A stretch of 64,000 nt of DNA from Pelecanus crispus. Its lineage: Eukaryota > Chordata > Aves > Pelecaniformes > Pelecanidae. A program made the position numbers and the translations under genes. Positions 23,802-34,837 of this stretch are shown in pieces. The stretch lies in assembly GCF_030463565.1 (NCBI RefSeq), contig NC_134644.1, positions 126,171,388 through 126,235,387 on the forward strand, given 5' to 3'. Positions within the stretch are counted from its first letter, which is position 1, and each line of letters begins with the position of its first letter. Under the pieces are notes generated by a model. The model worked only from the letters and a program-made list of their open reading frames with translations. It searched no databases and was not told the origin of the DNA.

Positions 23802-24815
23802 GTAAGTAATTGTTCCGTATTACCTCAGAAGGCACTGTAAATACGGTCTGCAAGGCATCAGGAAAGAAACAGTCTGGCTCCCAGGTTTTATCATCTTGAT
23901 ATATTCTGTGTAAACTCCTAAGTCTGTGTGAAGTCATGGCAAATCCCCAACTAATTTTGGTAACATCAGCATTTCACCCTCAAAGGATTTCAGGCTCTGT
24001 GTATTTTAAAACTAATATGTACAACTTTAATATCTGGTTATGGCGCTGTAAATAACAGGTGGGGAAGCAGTAAGGAATCCTTTTGGTGTTTCCCACACCT
24101 CCCCATGTGAACCTAACTCTTCCCACTCAAACCACGGCGCCTTTTCCACTCTCTTCTCCTTCACTGCAGACCCAGGTCTGGTACCTTGCTCTAAGCAGCA
24201 CGTGATGTTGTTCTTTGGTAAGACAAAATAGAAGCTCAAAAATAAGAGAGGAATGCTTTTAGTTCCGGGTATGGCCATGTGTACCCGTGCTGCATTTAAA
24301 ATGGCAATAGTTTATTGCTTGTACTAGTAGCAATCTAGCTGTGGCAAAACGGAAGTTCATGCCACACAAATATGCTCTGCTCCTGAAATGGGATTGGTTT
24401 GTATTCCCCAGGCAATGATCTAGATGTGTCACAGGAGTGGTGAGGTGGAATTTACATGATGCCATGCCAGGAGGAGTTAGAAATGCTGGGGTTGTACAGT
24501 GATATTTAGGGCTTGCTTCTGGTATACGAGATCTTTGATAGAAGTATAGCTATATACACATGTGGTCATCTCCAGGATTGAGGCTGTGACAGGTTAATTG
24601 TCAGTTTACTCTCTAGGAAACCATCCTGGCATGTTTCTAGGAAATACCTTAAATATTTGGGAACGTGTCTTCAGTATTTGTCAGCCCTCATACTGATCAC
24701 TAGCTCACTGAAGATATGTTTTAGTAGGAGAGCTGACCAAACTTCGGTACTGGCTGTTAGCATGCTTTGACCCTAATCATCATGTATTTAATGGCAAAAT
24801 TCTGTTTCCCTGTAG

Positions 24816-24940
24816 TTATTCCACTGTTACTGCTGCTGTGTCCCTGCGGCTCAGGAGCAAAGGGATTTGCTGCGATACCGGACTACAGCGAAGCGATGTT
24901 GCATCAATGGAGCACCGAAGGGGCAGCTCCAGAGGAGAAG
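24816..24940 (+). CDS. DSG2: DSG2 exon 13: end of TM helix and intracellular anchor
   Basis: This exon encodes residues 622-663. It completes the hydrophobic helix (IPLLLLLCPCGSGAKGF) and continues to STEGAAPEEK. Cysteines 630 and 632 match the pair I recall as palmitoylated in human DSG2. The acceptor is TTCCCTGTAG. The best-fitting donor is a GC donor (GAGAAG|GCATGT), in phase 0. An in-frame alternative with a weak GT donor four bases downstream also exists, so the exact 3' boundary is uncertain by a few bases. Confidence 0.88.
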
Positions 24941-26030
24941 GCATGTATCCCTAATAGCATTTCTATTTGATTTCTAGCCAAGTGTTCCGTTTGGCACTTG
25001 CCGTCTCTTCCACATTGTGGGCTGATGTTTCAGGGCTGTACAGCAGATTTTAACCACACATGAACATTAATTAAAATTAACCCTGTGATACTCAGTGAAG
25101 GGTGCATGGAAGATGAATTCCACCAGCAGCTCTAAAAACACCAGCTATAGTGTTTAAATCCCAAAATAAAGGGGAAGCAATCAAACAAATGTTGATGGTA
25201 TCTGAGCAGGAGGTAGAAGTGTGGGAAGAGCATTGATGCTGTAAAGAGTGAAGCATTTGCATTTGCAAAACATCTGGAATGTTCTGTGCCCCTTTGGGAG
25301 CATGGTAAAGCAGCAAAAGAATGGGTTATAAAGCTTAGCTTCTAGTTTAAAGTTGCAGGCTGCATTTTAAATTACCTGTGTGTTTGCCTTCTTAAACAGT
25401 ACGTTCTTAAAAAAAAGGCAGAAAAAAGCGCAAATCTGCAGAGGGAACAGTGAATGCCAAGAGAAGTTTGCCTTTTCTTGTTATGTTACAAAACCCAGTT
25501 TTCCAAAAAAAGGGCATGACACTGGGATGCTTTTGCACAATAACGAAGAAACAGAAGGTAAAAGACTTCAATTTAGGGCCAGTGCTCACACCAAATTCTT
25601 GATAAAAAACAATTAACAGGGAAGCCAAACTGCTAGAAAAGAAGAAAGGGCGAGGCAGCACCATAGAGGCAGCAGGCAGTGCACGCTCCTCCACTTTGTG
25701 GCTGGGGAAAGTTGGACCCCTTGGAGTTTTGCAGGCATTTTTTGGTGGGTTCCCCCCCCCCCCCGTTTTCACTCCCAACCCTTTGAGTTTCAAGAAAGCA
25801 ATGATCTGTAGAAACATTTCCATGATCCTCCTTGGGAATGCAGTTGTGGAAGCTGCACCCTATTTCAGGACGCCCTTTACTCTTTGCAGCAACATGTGTA
25901 AGTGCAAATTTGAACAAGTTGTGAGACGGCACCCTCCCAGGTCCCACCCAGCCTGCTGCTGGTTTGGTGAGTTCCATGTGCTAGACAGTGCAGCTTACAT
26001 GTCACATCCTAATTTGTGTTACTTATGTAG

Positions 26031-26390
26031 CCAGTGCTAAGCCTCCTCACACCTGCTGCACTGGGGACATCGGGAGGAGCAATCAGCGGAGCAGCAACAG
26101 CAGCGGTGGCAGGAGCAGCAGCAGCAGCAGCAGGAATGAGTGGAGAGGAAACTGCGGCAGGAGGAGGCAGTTCTGCCTCTCATGGAAGAGAGCATTGCAG
26201 CACTATTACCAAGGAAAGATGGGAAGAACAAAGACATCTCCTTTCTGGTGCCGAGTATGGAGCCATGGCAGCTGGAGGAGCTGAAGGCATGGCACTTATA
26301 GGAGGCAAGACAGTGATGGCTGGAGGAGGAGTCGCAGTAGGAGCGGCAGAAGCCATGAATGAAGGATTTTTAAGAGACTACTTCAATGGC
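26031..26390 (+). CDS. DSG2: DSG2 exon 14: Ala/Gly-rich intracellular region
   Basis: This exon encodes residues 664-783, phase 0 at both ends, with acceptor ACTTATGTAG and donor GTAAGC. An Ala/Gly-rich stretch (about 671-715) includes six alanines from a (GCA)6 run. WEEQRHLLSG then aligns with the conserved desmoglein anchor. A second Ala/Gly-rich stretch is followed by NEGFLRDYFNG, the start of the catenin-binding region. An acceptor four bases downstream would pair with the alternative exon 13 donor. Confidence 0.9.
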
Positions 26391-27493
26391 GTAAGCATAT
26401 GACCCGAATATAACAGTATTTTGATATTTACACTTAGCACTGTGAAATGTCGTTCATGTTATTGCAAACACAGATGAGTAGATATGTGTGTTATCAACAG
26501 TTCTGGTACAATGGCCAATGTTGTGTGCATGTGGAGTGAGGGCATTAAGGAGTTTTGGGTTAGGCTCACGTGAGGGACTTAAGAGCATGACAATGCTCAG
26601 TCTTGTAGCGCTGGGTGCTTACAAGATCTCCCACAATGAGACCCTTCTCTTGAGGGAAGTATTTGGGAATGGGATCCAGAATATTCAGCAATGACCAAGG
26701 AGCCCCTTGCCCAGGAAGAAGCCACGAGAAAGACTGTAATATAAATCTCAGGGACTCAAGCACACTAAACTGGCCTGTTGGGAGGTACCTATGACTCATC
26801 ATGAGTCACAGCTACGAACTTTATAATGGAGCAGGTTTTTGAAAGATAAGCCATAGATGTCAAACAGTAGAGGGTGGGTCCGCATTTTCAAAGTAGCTGA
26901 TGAAGTAAGTGGTGCTGGACTTGTCTGTTTGCCCAGTAGCCTGGATAAAGGGCCGTTCATCAGAAGTGTATGAGGCACATGTTGCAATCCCCTTTCTGAC
27001 TTTTTTTTTTTTTTTTGGTGACCTAACCATTGGCCAATAGGCAATTCCTAGTCCTTGCAGCTATTCTTCTTTGCGTAATGCGCGTCATTCATCCATAGGC
27101 TGGCGAGATCCTTATAGTGGAAGTTTCACTTCTGTATGCCAGGGAGTGTAAGGATTGTCCATCACCTGTACAAACAAAACATCTTCACATCCTACAGCTG
27201 GCTGATAGTGGGGTTCTACAGGGGAGTAGCTCTGCAGCTTTGAATCACCATCTCAGACCAGGAAAGGATTTGAGCTTACGAGACTTGTATGTCTCCTGAG
27301 CACTCTAGCTGCTGGTCTTTTGGGTGAACAGATGCAACGGTAGCAATTCTGCTTTCCTTCGCTCTTTGCACTTCCTAATATTAAGACATACTTTAAGCAC
27401 AGCTGCATGCTGAAGTCCTGTGGGAGGGCTTTGTAAAGGTCATGCTAGAGTAACCTTTACAACTTCTGGGAGGCTAAAATATCTCAGATTACT

Positions 27494-27521
27494 GGGGGTG
27501 GGAGGGGGTAGGGGGTGGGGG
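27494..27521 (+). other. G-quadruplex-type motif in DSG2 intron 14
   Basis: Five G-runs of 3-5 bases separated by single bases lie within 28 nucleotides, on the sense strand of the gene. This satisfies the usual G4 pattern with one-base loops, which favours a stable fold in DNA or in the pre-mRNA. Function is not shown. Confidence 0.6.
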
Positions 27522-28510
27522 AAGACAAATTACCAAACCAGATAGTTTCAGATGTGTGCTGATTTTTGTAGAAGCATCTTGGGTAATGTGCCTGCTTCCC
27601 GGATCAAATGCAGATACACACACAGAGTCAGTTTAGGTCTGGATGTATACCACATTACACAGATGCCTGAACTAATATGCACTCTAGAACTTCAGATGTG
27701 GCAGAAAAGTGGTTCTGAGCACAAGCCAGCAACCGTATCAGGTAAAACTGGTTCAGCAGGCCCGGAGGATTTGGCTGTCTTCACTCCTGAAACTGGAGCT
27801 GGTGCAAGCACGTACATGGATTTTGTGGTAGCACTGGCAGCGACTCCATTGCAGATGCTGTTTTCAGACTGAGCTGGCCCTGGAAGCGCTATAGTCAGAA
27901 CCCGTGGGCCCTCCTTGTTGCAAAGTGGCCTGCATAGAGCCTAAAAATGTATATGTTGGACTGTGTTCCCATACTTATCAAGCCATTTAACTTTGATTTG
28001 TTTGCTGTTGGGCTCCTTGGGTGTGATCCTGCAGGCTGTGCTAGTGCAAAGGGCCATGGCAGGTGTGACATGTCAGCATGTACTCATTAAACATGTGTTT
28101 AAATTTTAGTTAGGATACTCTCAGGCATGGTTTTGGCACTCTCCCACAAGCACCTAGTTACAGATGAAGTTCATTCACTGAACCAAAATAAAAGCAATCT
28201 GTTTGTGAGGATGGAGCAGTATCACCAATAGCACAAATCCAGGTAGAAATAGCAGCAGGTGGTGATAGTACCCAGGGTTTTCAATTTAATTTCCAATTTT
28301 TCGTCTCATCAAGTGTACTGTCAAGTTCAGACTAACTTCAAAAAAGCAAAAAGCACTTTAGGTACTGCCCTTGGTTGGTTGACAGTTACTGTGGTTTCAG
28401 TTAATTTTTTTTATTTTAACCTTTTTGACCAAGCATTCCTGATTTTCAGATTTATTAAGTCTAGAGCTGACATTAATGAACTTTTGCTTGCTTTTGTTTT
28501 CTGTCTGTAG

Positions 28511-29533
28511 AAAGCTGTCTCTTTTGCGGAAGAAGATGAAGCCCAAGCTGCAAACGACTGTCTTCTGGTTTATTCCCAGGCAGAGTCAGGCTCCCCACAT
28601 GGCTCCATCGGCTGCTGCAGCTTTATTGAGGGTGATCTTGATGACCACTTTCTTGATGATTTAGGAGACAAATTTAAGACTCTAGCAGAAATATGCATAG
28701 GCAGACACATCAACATGAAAGACGGTGGCTCCAGGAATGAATCAGGTTTCGGTCTTGATGACACAAAGTCACAGTTCTTAGATCAGCAAAATGCTTCCAG
28801 CTCTGAACAAGCCTTTGCCTTGGGCAGCTGCTTCCAGCCCACCCCACTGGTGCACGGGGGCGGTGGCACAGGAAAAGACACCGTGTCCGAGAAGGTTGTC
28901 ACGGAAACAACCTTTGCATCCCTCTCTGGGCAGCATGATGCCCAGCCCCTTCCCACAGCCCATGCAGAGACCAATTTCACCATGACGGAAACGTCCTACT
29001 CTGCCGGGGCTCCTGCCCGCTCAGCCACTGTCTTTCTAGACCCCCAGTTTAAGGAGAACGTAGTGGTGACAGAGAGAGTGCTGGCACCTACGTCAAGCTT
29101 GCAGGGTATGGTGGAAATCCCCGACTTGCCACACGGAAGTAATGTGGTGGTCACAGAGAGGATGGTGAAGTCAGAGGGTGCCGGGCCAAGAGTTGTGACA
29201 GTTCAGGATCTCCCCGACTCCCAGTATGTCGTAGTGAGGGAGCGGGAGAGGGTGCTTGTGCCTGCTGCAGAGCAGGGCTCGCTCAGCTTCCCCTCTTTGG
29301 CAGAGGGGCACAGCGTGGTGGTGAACGAAAGGGTGGTGACAGCCTCAGGGATGCAGAGCAGAGCCGAACAGGCGGCGGGTGGCGGCTCAGGAAGGCAAGA
29401 GCACATGTTGGTCACAGACTCCCTGCTTAACCAGGTGGGCTCCAACTTGGAGGGACCACCTCCTGCCAGTGCCACGCTGAGCAAGTCTTCCAGGGTCACC
29501 AAATACAGCACGGTGCAGTACACTCGCTCATAG
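28511..29533 (+). CDS. DSG2: DSG2 exon 15: catenin-binding segment, repeat domain and C-terminus
   Basis: This exon encodes residues 784-1123 and the TAG stop (29531-29533), after acceptor CTGTCTGTAG. It begins with the intracellular cadherin sequence, with DCLLVYSQAESGSPHGSIGC and DDHFLDDLGDKFKTLAEIC, which binds plakoglobin. After a Ser/Gly-rich linker come six units of about 28 residues. Each is marked by a VVVTERV-like core, with the Thr or equivalent at about residues 914, 942, 970, 998, 1026 and 1055. The C-terminus RVTKYSTVQYTRS matches desmoglein-2. The exon is GC-richer than the introns. Confidence 0.96.
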   Translation, partial: KAVSFAEEDEAQAANDCLLVYSQAESGSPHGSIGCCSFIEGDLDDHFLDDLGDKFKTLAEICIGRHINMKDGGSRNESGFGLDDTKSQFLDQQNASSSEQAFALGSCFQPTPLVHGGGGTGKDTVSEKVVTETTFASLSGQHDAQPLPTAHAETNFTMTETSYSAGAPARSATVFLDPQFKENVVVTERVLAPTSSLQGMVEIPDLPHGSNVVVTERMVKSEGAGPRVVTVQDLPDSQYVVVRERERVLVPAAEQGSLSFPSLAEGHSVVVNERVVTASGMQSRAEQAAGGGSGRQEHMLVTDSLLNQVGSNLEGPPPASATLSKSSRVTKYSTVQYTRS

Positions 29534-31370
29534 CCTGAGCCTTTGCAGGGGGGGTGGTGTCCGGTACCCACGTGTCAGTGTGTGTCTCGCCACGGGCTTT
29601 TTCTTGAGACCGGAATTTGCTGGGGCTTTCAGAATGACATGGACGCGCTCGCAGTAGTTTGTATAAATAAGGATTATGACCAAGAAGCTAGTAAGGAAAT
29701 CTGCTGTGGTTATTAGACAACATTGGCAAGCGATGCTTTTGAAGTGGGAAGATGTGGGAAATACATTTTTTAACTTGTTTGCTATTTTTGTGTTGCTTTT
29801 TATTATTCAGTTAGTGTAATAATACCACGTAACTACAGCTGCATAATAATGGGCAAGCGGAAAAAACAGTCTAAAAATCTAGTGGTGGATAGTAGCGTGC
29901 AAAGCACAAGTTAAGTTTCTGAACTGCTATTTAGTGTATCTGCTGAAGTCCCCCCCCCCAAGAGGCACTGGTTTCTCATTGCGTGTTTGCCATCTATTAC
30001 CTTGTGGGCCAGGGCAGCTCCCCCTGAGCTGCAGATGCAGATCTCTGCACCTTGGTGAATTGCTGAGAAATCTCTCCTTCCTGAGAAGCCCAGGCCACCA
30101 AAGCCAGTATGTCCTCAGGGCAGTGGTGTGTTGATCTCCTGGAGGGATGTTGCAACTTCGGGGTTATCAGCGTTTGTACCTTAAGCAATCAATACTTGCA
30201 TATTAGCACAGGGGTTAAAGAGAACAAGTAGCAAAAAAGCTGAGAACTGCAATTTTTGGGGTACTTCGATATAAAAATTCCATTACTTGGTGTGGGTCTA
30301 GGCTGACATGGACAAGTAAGCATTTGCTTTGTACAGATTTTTCACTGGCTCCTAATTGGTCCTTTAATAGTGTATGAGAAACAGCCAAAACCTTAGCTTC
30401 AGAGGCAGACATTCAGTCGGTGGCTTTGCTAGCAAAGTTTATGACCCTTAGACATCTGTAGGATCCAACTTACAAGTGCGATTAGCTAAGTGATTTTAAT
30501 TCTGTCTGTGAACTCACAGATACAAGCACAGAAATGCAGCTTGAGGGTGGGTGTGAGGGTGTGTGTGAGGTTCTGCTGGCTCCAGTACCAGAGCTCAGGT
30601 GGCCTGTGTAATAACGCCATGTAATGGCAGTTTTCCTTAGCTCTGACAAGACAGGGAAAGCTCCCTGTAATTCTGCAACATTTACAATTACTTTCCTTTC
30701 CATGAAGTTCATGTGGTAAAAGCAGAAGAGAGTACTGCATACTGTTTGGCACTATGTATATATGTACATGTAAATACATTTTTGTATGCAGTTTGAAACA
30801 TTTTAAAGTGAAATTTATAGTCATACACTCCGCATGTTTTGTCAGAGTAGAAAGAAGTATTTTAGATTAGCTATTGGTACCATGGTTATCTCATGTGTAA
30901 AATCAGCAAAGCTGGTCATATGGTAATGCAAAGCCCGTGCACCTGCAGAGCTTCCTGGTTGCCTCCATCTCTCCTGGAGTTGTCCTGCAGCTGCGGTGTT
31001 ATGTTTTCCACTGACACATTTTGCATTTGACTAGAAATGCTTTCAGTGTATTTGACTTTACTGATAAGGATGTAAAAGCTGGTTCAAAACCATAAACATA
31101 AAAAGTAGGAACTATGGCTGTGCTCAACAGGGTACATCTTGACAGATGGGCCATTACATAAAGGGGGGGAGTACTTCCAAGCAAATCAAAGTACTCACTC
31201 GCTTGGACCTGTTGGTTATTTATCTCTTCAACTTCATTTTTAAAGTATGTGTATTTTCTTTTAAGTAAGCATGCAGTTTAAAGTGGTCACCACTTTTTCT
31301 TGCAGTTAGAAGAAGTTAACTTATTTCTGGCTTTTTAATGGAGTATTTCTGTGGCTTTATGCAATCTTAA

Positions 31371-31376
31371 AATAAA
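31371..31376 (+). terminator. DSG2: Candidate poly(A) signal of DSG2 (proximal)
   Basis: An AATAAA hexamer is followed within 20 bases by a T-rich stretch at about 31389-31400. This is the arrangement expected of a cleavage site with a downstream U-rich element. Confidence 0.45.
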
Positions 31377-31829
31377 GAACTCTACTGTATTTTTTTTTTT
31401 TATTCTTCATTCAGTTTTAAAACAGCTACCCTGGTGAAAACTCTGACTTTCCTACTGCAAATAAAAAGTTTAAAGATAGAATGAGGATTGGGATATCCCA
31501 AACAGCCTGAAGGAATATCTGAAAGATACAGATGTAATAAAAGTTGGTATCCTTCTAACTTACAGATTCTGAAAAAAATGTAATTCTGCCAGCTGGTTGA
31601 GCGCAGTAAATTCTGTAAGAACTTGATGCAAGACAACACCATGCCATCCACAGATTTACTGGGCTTTGAGTCAAACTTTTCTAATTAGTTTATGCTTCCA
31701 AACAACATGGCATAAAGTATTGTCTCAGTTTTATACTTGTTAAAACATCTAGTTGTTAACATCCAGAAGAGGATGTTAAGAGTCAGGACTGTGTCACAGA
31801 AATCCTGGCTTCCCCCTGTATTGTTTATA

Positions 31830-31835
31830 AATAAA
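31830..31835 (+). terminator. DSG2: Candidate poly(A) signal of DSG2 (distal)
   Basis: An AATAAA hexamer in TTTATAAATAAACTTT is followed by TTTGCCAGTGCTGT within about 15-30 bases. It is the last clear hexamer before the repeat-bearing intergenic region. Confidence 0.45.
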
Positions 31836-32816
31836 CTTTTATCACAAATTTGCCAGTGCTGTAAAGAGTCTTTTCGAAGACATGTGTTAAGAGTGAGTCT
31901 CCATTATTTGGCTTAGTCTTGTACCAAGACTTCAGATGCTATCAGCATGTGCTAATGCTGACAGAACATCCATCAGATTAGATAAGTCACTTCTAATGGA
32001 GCTGTGTTTTGTAAATGATGGTGGCTGGTGGGAGGAATGTACAGACCCAAACTAATGGAAACCACCACTAGATAACCCTGAGACCCCGACTAGCCCTAGA
32101 CGCTTATCTTTGCAAGAGATGCCTCGTTCTGACTTCAAAAGTGAAAATGAAGTCTGTAGTTTTCTTATCTAAAAATAACAGAGCACGGTTATGCTGAAAT
32201 ACCAGCGTGATGGGGACTGTATCCACGCAGCTCTTCTGTGATTTTTTATTTTCCTGCGGATCCTCACTAAATATGTCAGACTCCATGAGTATGAACCAGT
32301 GTGCTGCAACAAGGACACGGCCATCCCCAGCAGGAGGGCAAGTGGAGTGCCTGTCCTGAGCGCCCATGAGAAAGTATTTCCTGCATCGTGCCTTGGTGTA
32401 TACTTGGAGCCAGGCTAGACTTTGCAAGACAGGATGATCTCTTCCAGGCTCTGTTCTTTCCTGGGAATTTGACCATCGTCCACCATCAAAGCCTTAAAAG
32501 CTCGTTGGGGTTATCAACAGTAAGTCAGTTTTTAAAAAGTTAAATAAATGAGCTGCTCTCCTGAGGAAAGTGATGGTAAGTGTTTATAGCCTTCAGGCAT
32601 CCCAAAAATGCATCACTCCCTCTGCTTGCACTGTGATAGCAGAGCTACCAGCTCTGTCTGTGTCCTCTACTCCTTCCTGGTGACCTTTGAGCTCCCCAAA
32701 AGTTCAAAAAGCAGTGACAACCATCTGTTCTTCCTGCCTTGTGGGTAGCACAGGCTTTTGAACACACTCCTCCAGGTGAACCAACCTGGCAGAAAATCAG
32801 GAGGGGGGTAAAAAAG

Positions 32817-32838
32817 AAAAAAAAAAAAAAAAAAAAAA
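32817..32838 (+). repeat. Poly(A) tract (22 bases)
   Basis: This is an uninterrupted A run, preceded by AAAAAG. No retrotransposed gene or SINE body is recognisable upstream, so it may be a simple homopolymer expansion. Confidence 0.8.
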
Positions 32839-34390
32839 TCAGTGTCAAACTTCTTTTGTGAGGATGTGAGGTAGGCTGAACAGGGTCCCCGGGGACTCAG
32901 AGTGCCAGTCGGGTGCAGTTTGTGAGCCCATCTTGACGCACAAGAGCTAGGAAGGTCAGCCCCTAGGTGCCTGAGGTCCTGTAGCTGCTCAGTGCATCAT
33001 GCAAAATTGGCCAGCGCACGCTGAGCTGCAGGGCAGGCCTCCGACGGGATCTGTTTTTGTTGGCACTACAAGAAAAATGTTCACCTGGGCCTGTGTAGGA
33101 TTTGGCCCAGGGGCCGCAGCTTGCAAGCACAGGTACCCCAGCCCTGCCCACTGCGACCTGGGCTGGAGCCCCGTGGTGGGGCCAGCACAGCACCGTGTGT
33201 GACAGATGAGGGTGGCAGGGGGCAGAGCATGGCTAAGAACTCGGGATTTTGGGCTTTTTCTTGAGGGATTTGAATCCACTGCTGTCCCAGCTCAGGTTGC
33301 TCCATGTGGGAACAGGCACCACGTCTACTGCCCCACTCCTGTAGCTCAAGCACTCACTCCATTACAAAAGCTGCTGTGGATGGTAGAGCTTGCGCAGATT
33401 GAAGGGACAAGTGCATGGAAAAGCAAGTCACTGAGGGTTACTGAATACACGGAAATGGCCTGCAGCTCTGGAGAAAGCTGATGGCTGAGAGTCCTGGCAG
33501 GAAGACCCTCTTTCCTAGGCATCCCCTTATGGTGACTGCTGATGATGGGATACTGGATGAGAAGGACTCTTGGCATGATCCAAGAGAGGCTTGGTGTCAA
33601 GGGAGAACAGGACAGCAGTTAACCTGAGGCAAATGGACAGTAGATTAGGGAGGTGACTGGATGATGAGAAATGGGGTGTTTTCCTCTCCCTGCAGAGAGA
33701 GCAATCACTGAATTAAAAACTAACGTGGGGCAGGGACCCGACTGCCAGATAAGTCATACCCAGTGCCCAACCCTCTGGTGAGAGTCTCTGCCAAGAAACA
33801 ACAGCACAAACACAGCCACGCAAAGAAGTTGCAGTCTCCAGCTCCCAGTTTCTCTGGGTGGCCTCAGCTCAGGAGCTGGCACCACAGATGGTCAAGTCTC
33901 CCCAGCACATCCTATTGCTCAGCATCTTGGCAGCTGAAAATCAAACCCATGATCTGCCCCACGCCAAGAAGGGGATTGATGGCATTACAGTCTATGCAGA
34001 ACAGATGCTGAAAGCTGCTCCCAAAATGAGCACATTATTTAACTTCAGGTGCTGCCACAGAGCATCACCGTGTCTGCAGCTCTCTGCGACTGCCTGCCAC
34101 AAAGGACAACTCCCCGGGCAGCACAGAGTGCTGGAGGGTCTCGGGTTTTGCAATCCAAGGCTATGGACAAGATAAACTGTGCCAGTATTTGGTACCAGTG
34201 GCCCATGCCATCCTCCTCGCTGCACTATGTCTTTGTTTCCGCAGCTGGAAAAAACACCAAAGTAGGCAAAGCTGCAGATGTCATTTTGAGGCAGAGCAAG
34301 GCTGGGTACCTGTTCCCCTATTGTGTGTGGTAGGTTCTTCTTGTTTTTACAGCTCCCCATTCATGGTGCCGCTGAGGCTGTAAGGAAAGT

Positions 34391-34837
34391 ATGAGAGGAA
34401 ATGGCCTCAAGTTGTGTCAGGGGAGGTTTAGATTGGATATTAGGAAAAATTTCTTCACGGAAAGAGTGGTCAAGCATTGGAACAGGCTGCCCAGAGGTGG
34501 TGGAGTCACCATCCCTGGGGGTGTTCAGAAAAAGGGTAGATGTGGCACTTTGGGACATGGTTTAGTAGGCATGGTGGTCTTGGGTTGATGGCTGGACTGA
34601 TGATCTTAGAGGTCCTTTCCAACCTTAATGATTCCTAGTTTTACTTTCATTAAAAAATAATGCAGCCACCAAGCCAGGAAACATGAAATTAATTATTACT
34701 TACCCTTAATTGGTTTAGTGGTGGACTTGGTAATGTTAGGTTAATGGTTGGACTGGATGATCTTAAAGGTCTTTTCCAACCTAAATGAGTCTGTAATTCT
34801 ATGATTCTACAATTCTATGAAGGGGGGGGGGGGGGGG
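34391..34837 (+). repeat. CR1 LINE 3' fragment with doubled tail, copy A
   Basis: This sense CR1 begins in the terminal coding region (a conceptual RLDIRKNFF and VVKHWNRLP motif). It runs through a first 3' end (GATGATCTTAGAGGTCC, about 34600-34635) and continues through a linker of about 85 bases. A second CR1 3' end follows (GATGATCTTAAAGGTCTTTT) with ATTCTATGATTCTA units. The element ends in a run of 16 G residues (34822-34837). The same order recurs at 40.2 kb and 47.9 kb. Confidence 0.88.

Larger units (their letters stand above)
7311..31855 (+). other. DSG2: DSG2 gene (desmoglein-2), 15 coding exons
   Basis: Desmoglein-2 is a type I membrane cadherin of desmosomes. It binds desmosomal cadherins on the next cell through calcium-dependent extracellular domains, and plakoglobin and plakophilins inside the cell. 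The 15 exons join in consistent phase into 1123 residues (human 1118). Visible parts are a signal peptide (1-23), a propeptide ending in RQKR (46-49), a mature start E50-W51 carrying the adhesive Trp2, and four cadherin repeats plus a membrane-proximal domain with DINDN, DVNDN and DENDN calcium motifs. A transmembrane helix follows (about 608-629) with cysteines 630 and 632 just inside. The plakoglobin-binding segment is about 784-850. Six repeats of about 28 residues follow (about 912-1059), and the C-terminus ends RVTKYSTVQYTRS. The six repeats and overall length favour DSG2 over DSG1, DSG3 or DSG4. Confidence 0.95.
29534..31855 (+). other. DSG2: DSG2 3' UTR (probable extent)
   Basis: The sequence after the stop is non-coding and AT-rich. 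Candidate poly(A) signals AATAAA lie at 31371-31376, 31460-31465 and 31830-31835. The last gives a 3' UTR of about 2.3 kb, similar to the long human DSG2 3' UTR as I recall it. No coding exon is visible up to there. Confidence 0.5.

Noticed and set aside
26037-26237. Cys/Ser-rich open frame antisense to DSG2 exon 14
   Set aside because: The cysteines are the antisense reading of the GCA/GCG alanine codons in exon 14. It is a shadow of the real exon.
28778-29571. Several open frames on both strands inside DSG2 exon 15
   Set aside because: All overlap the confidently assigned DSG2 reading frame and have no features of their own.
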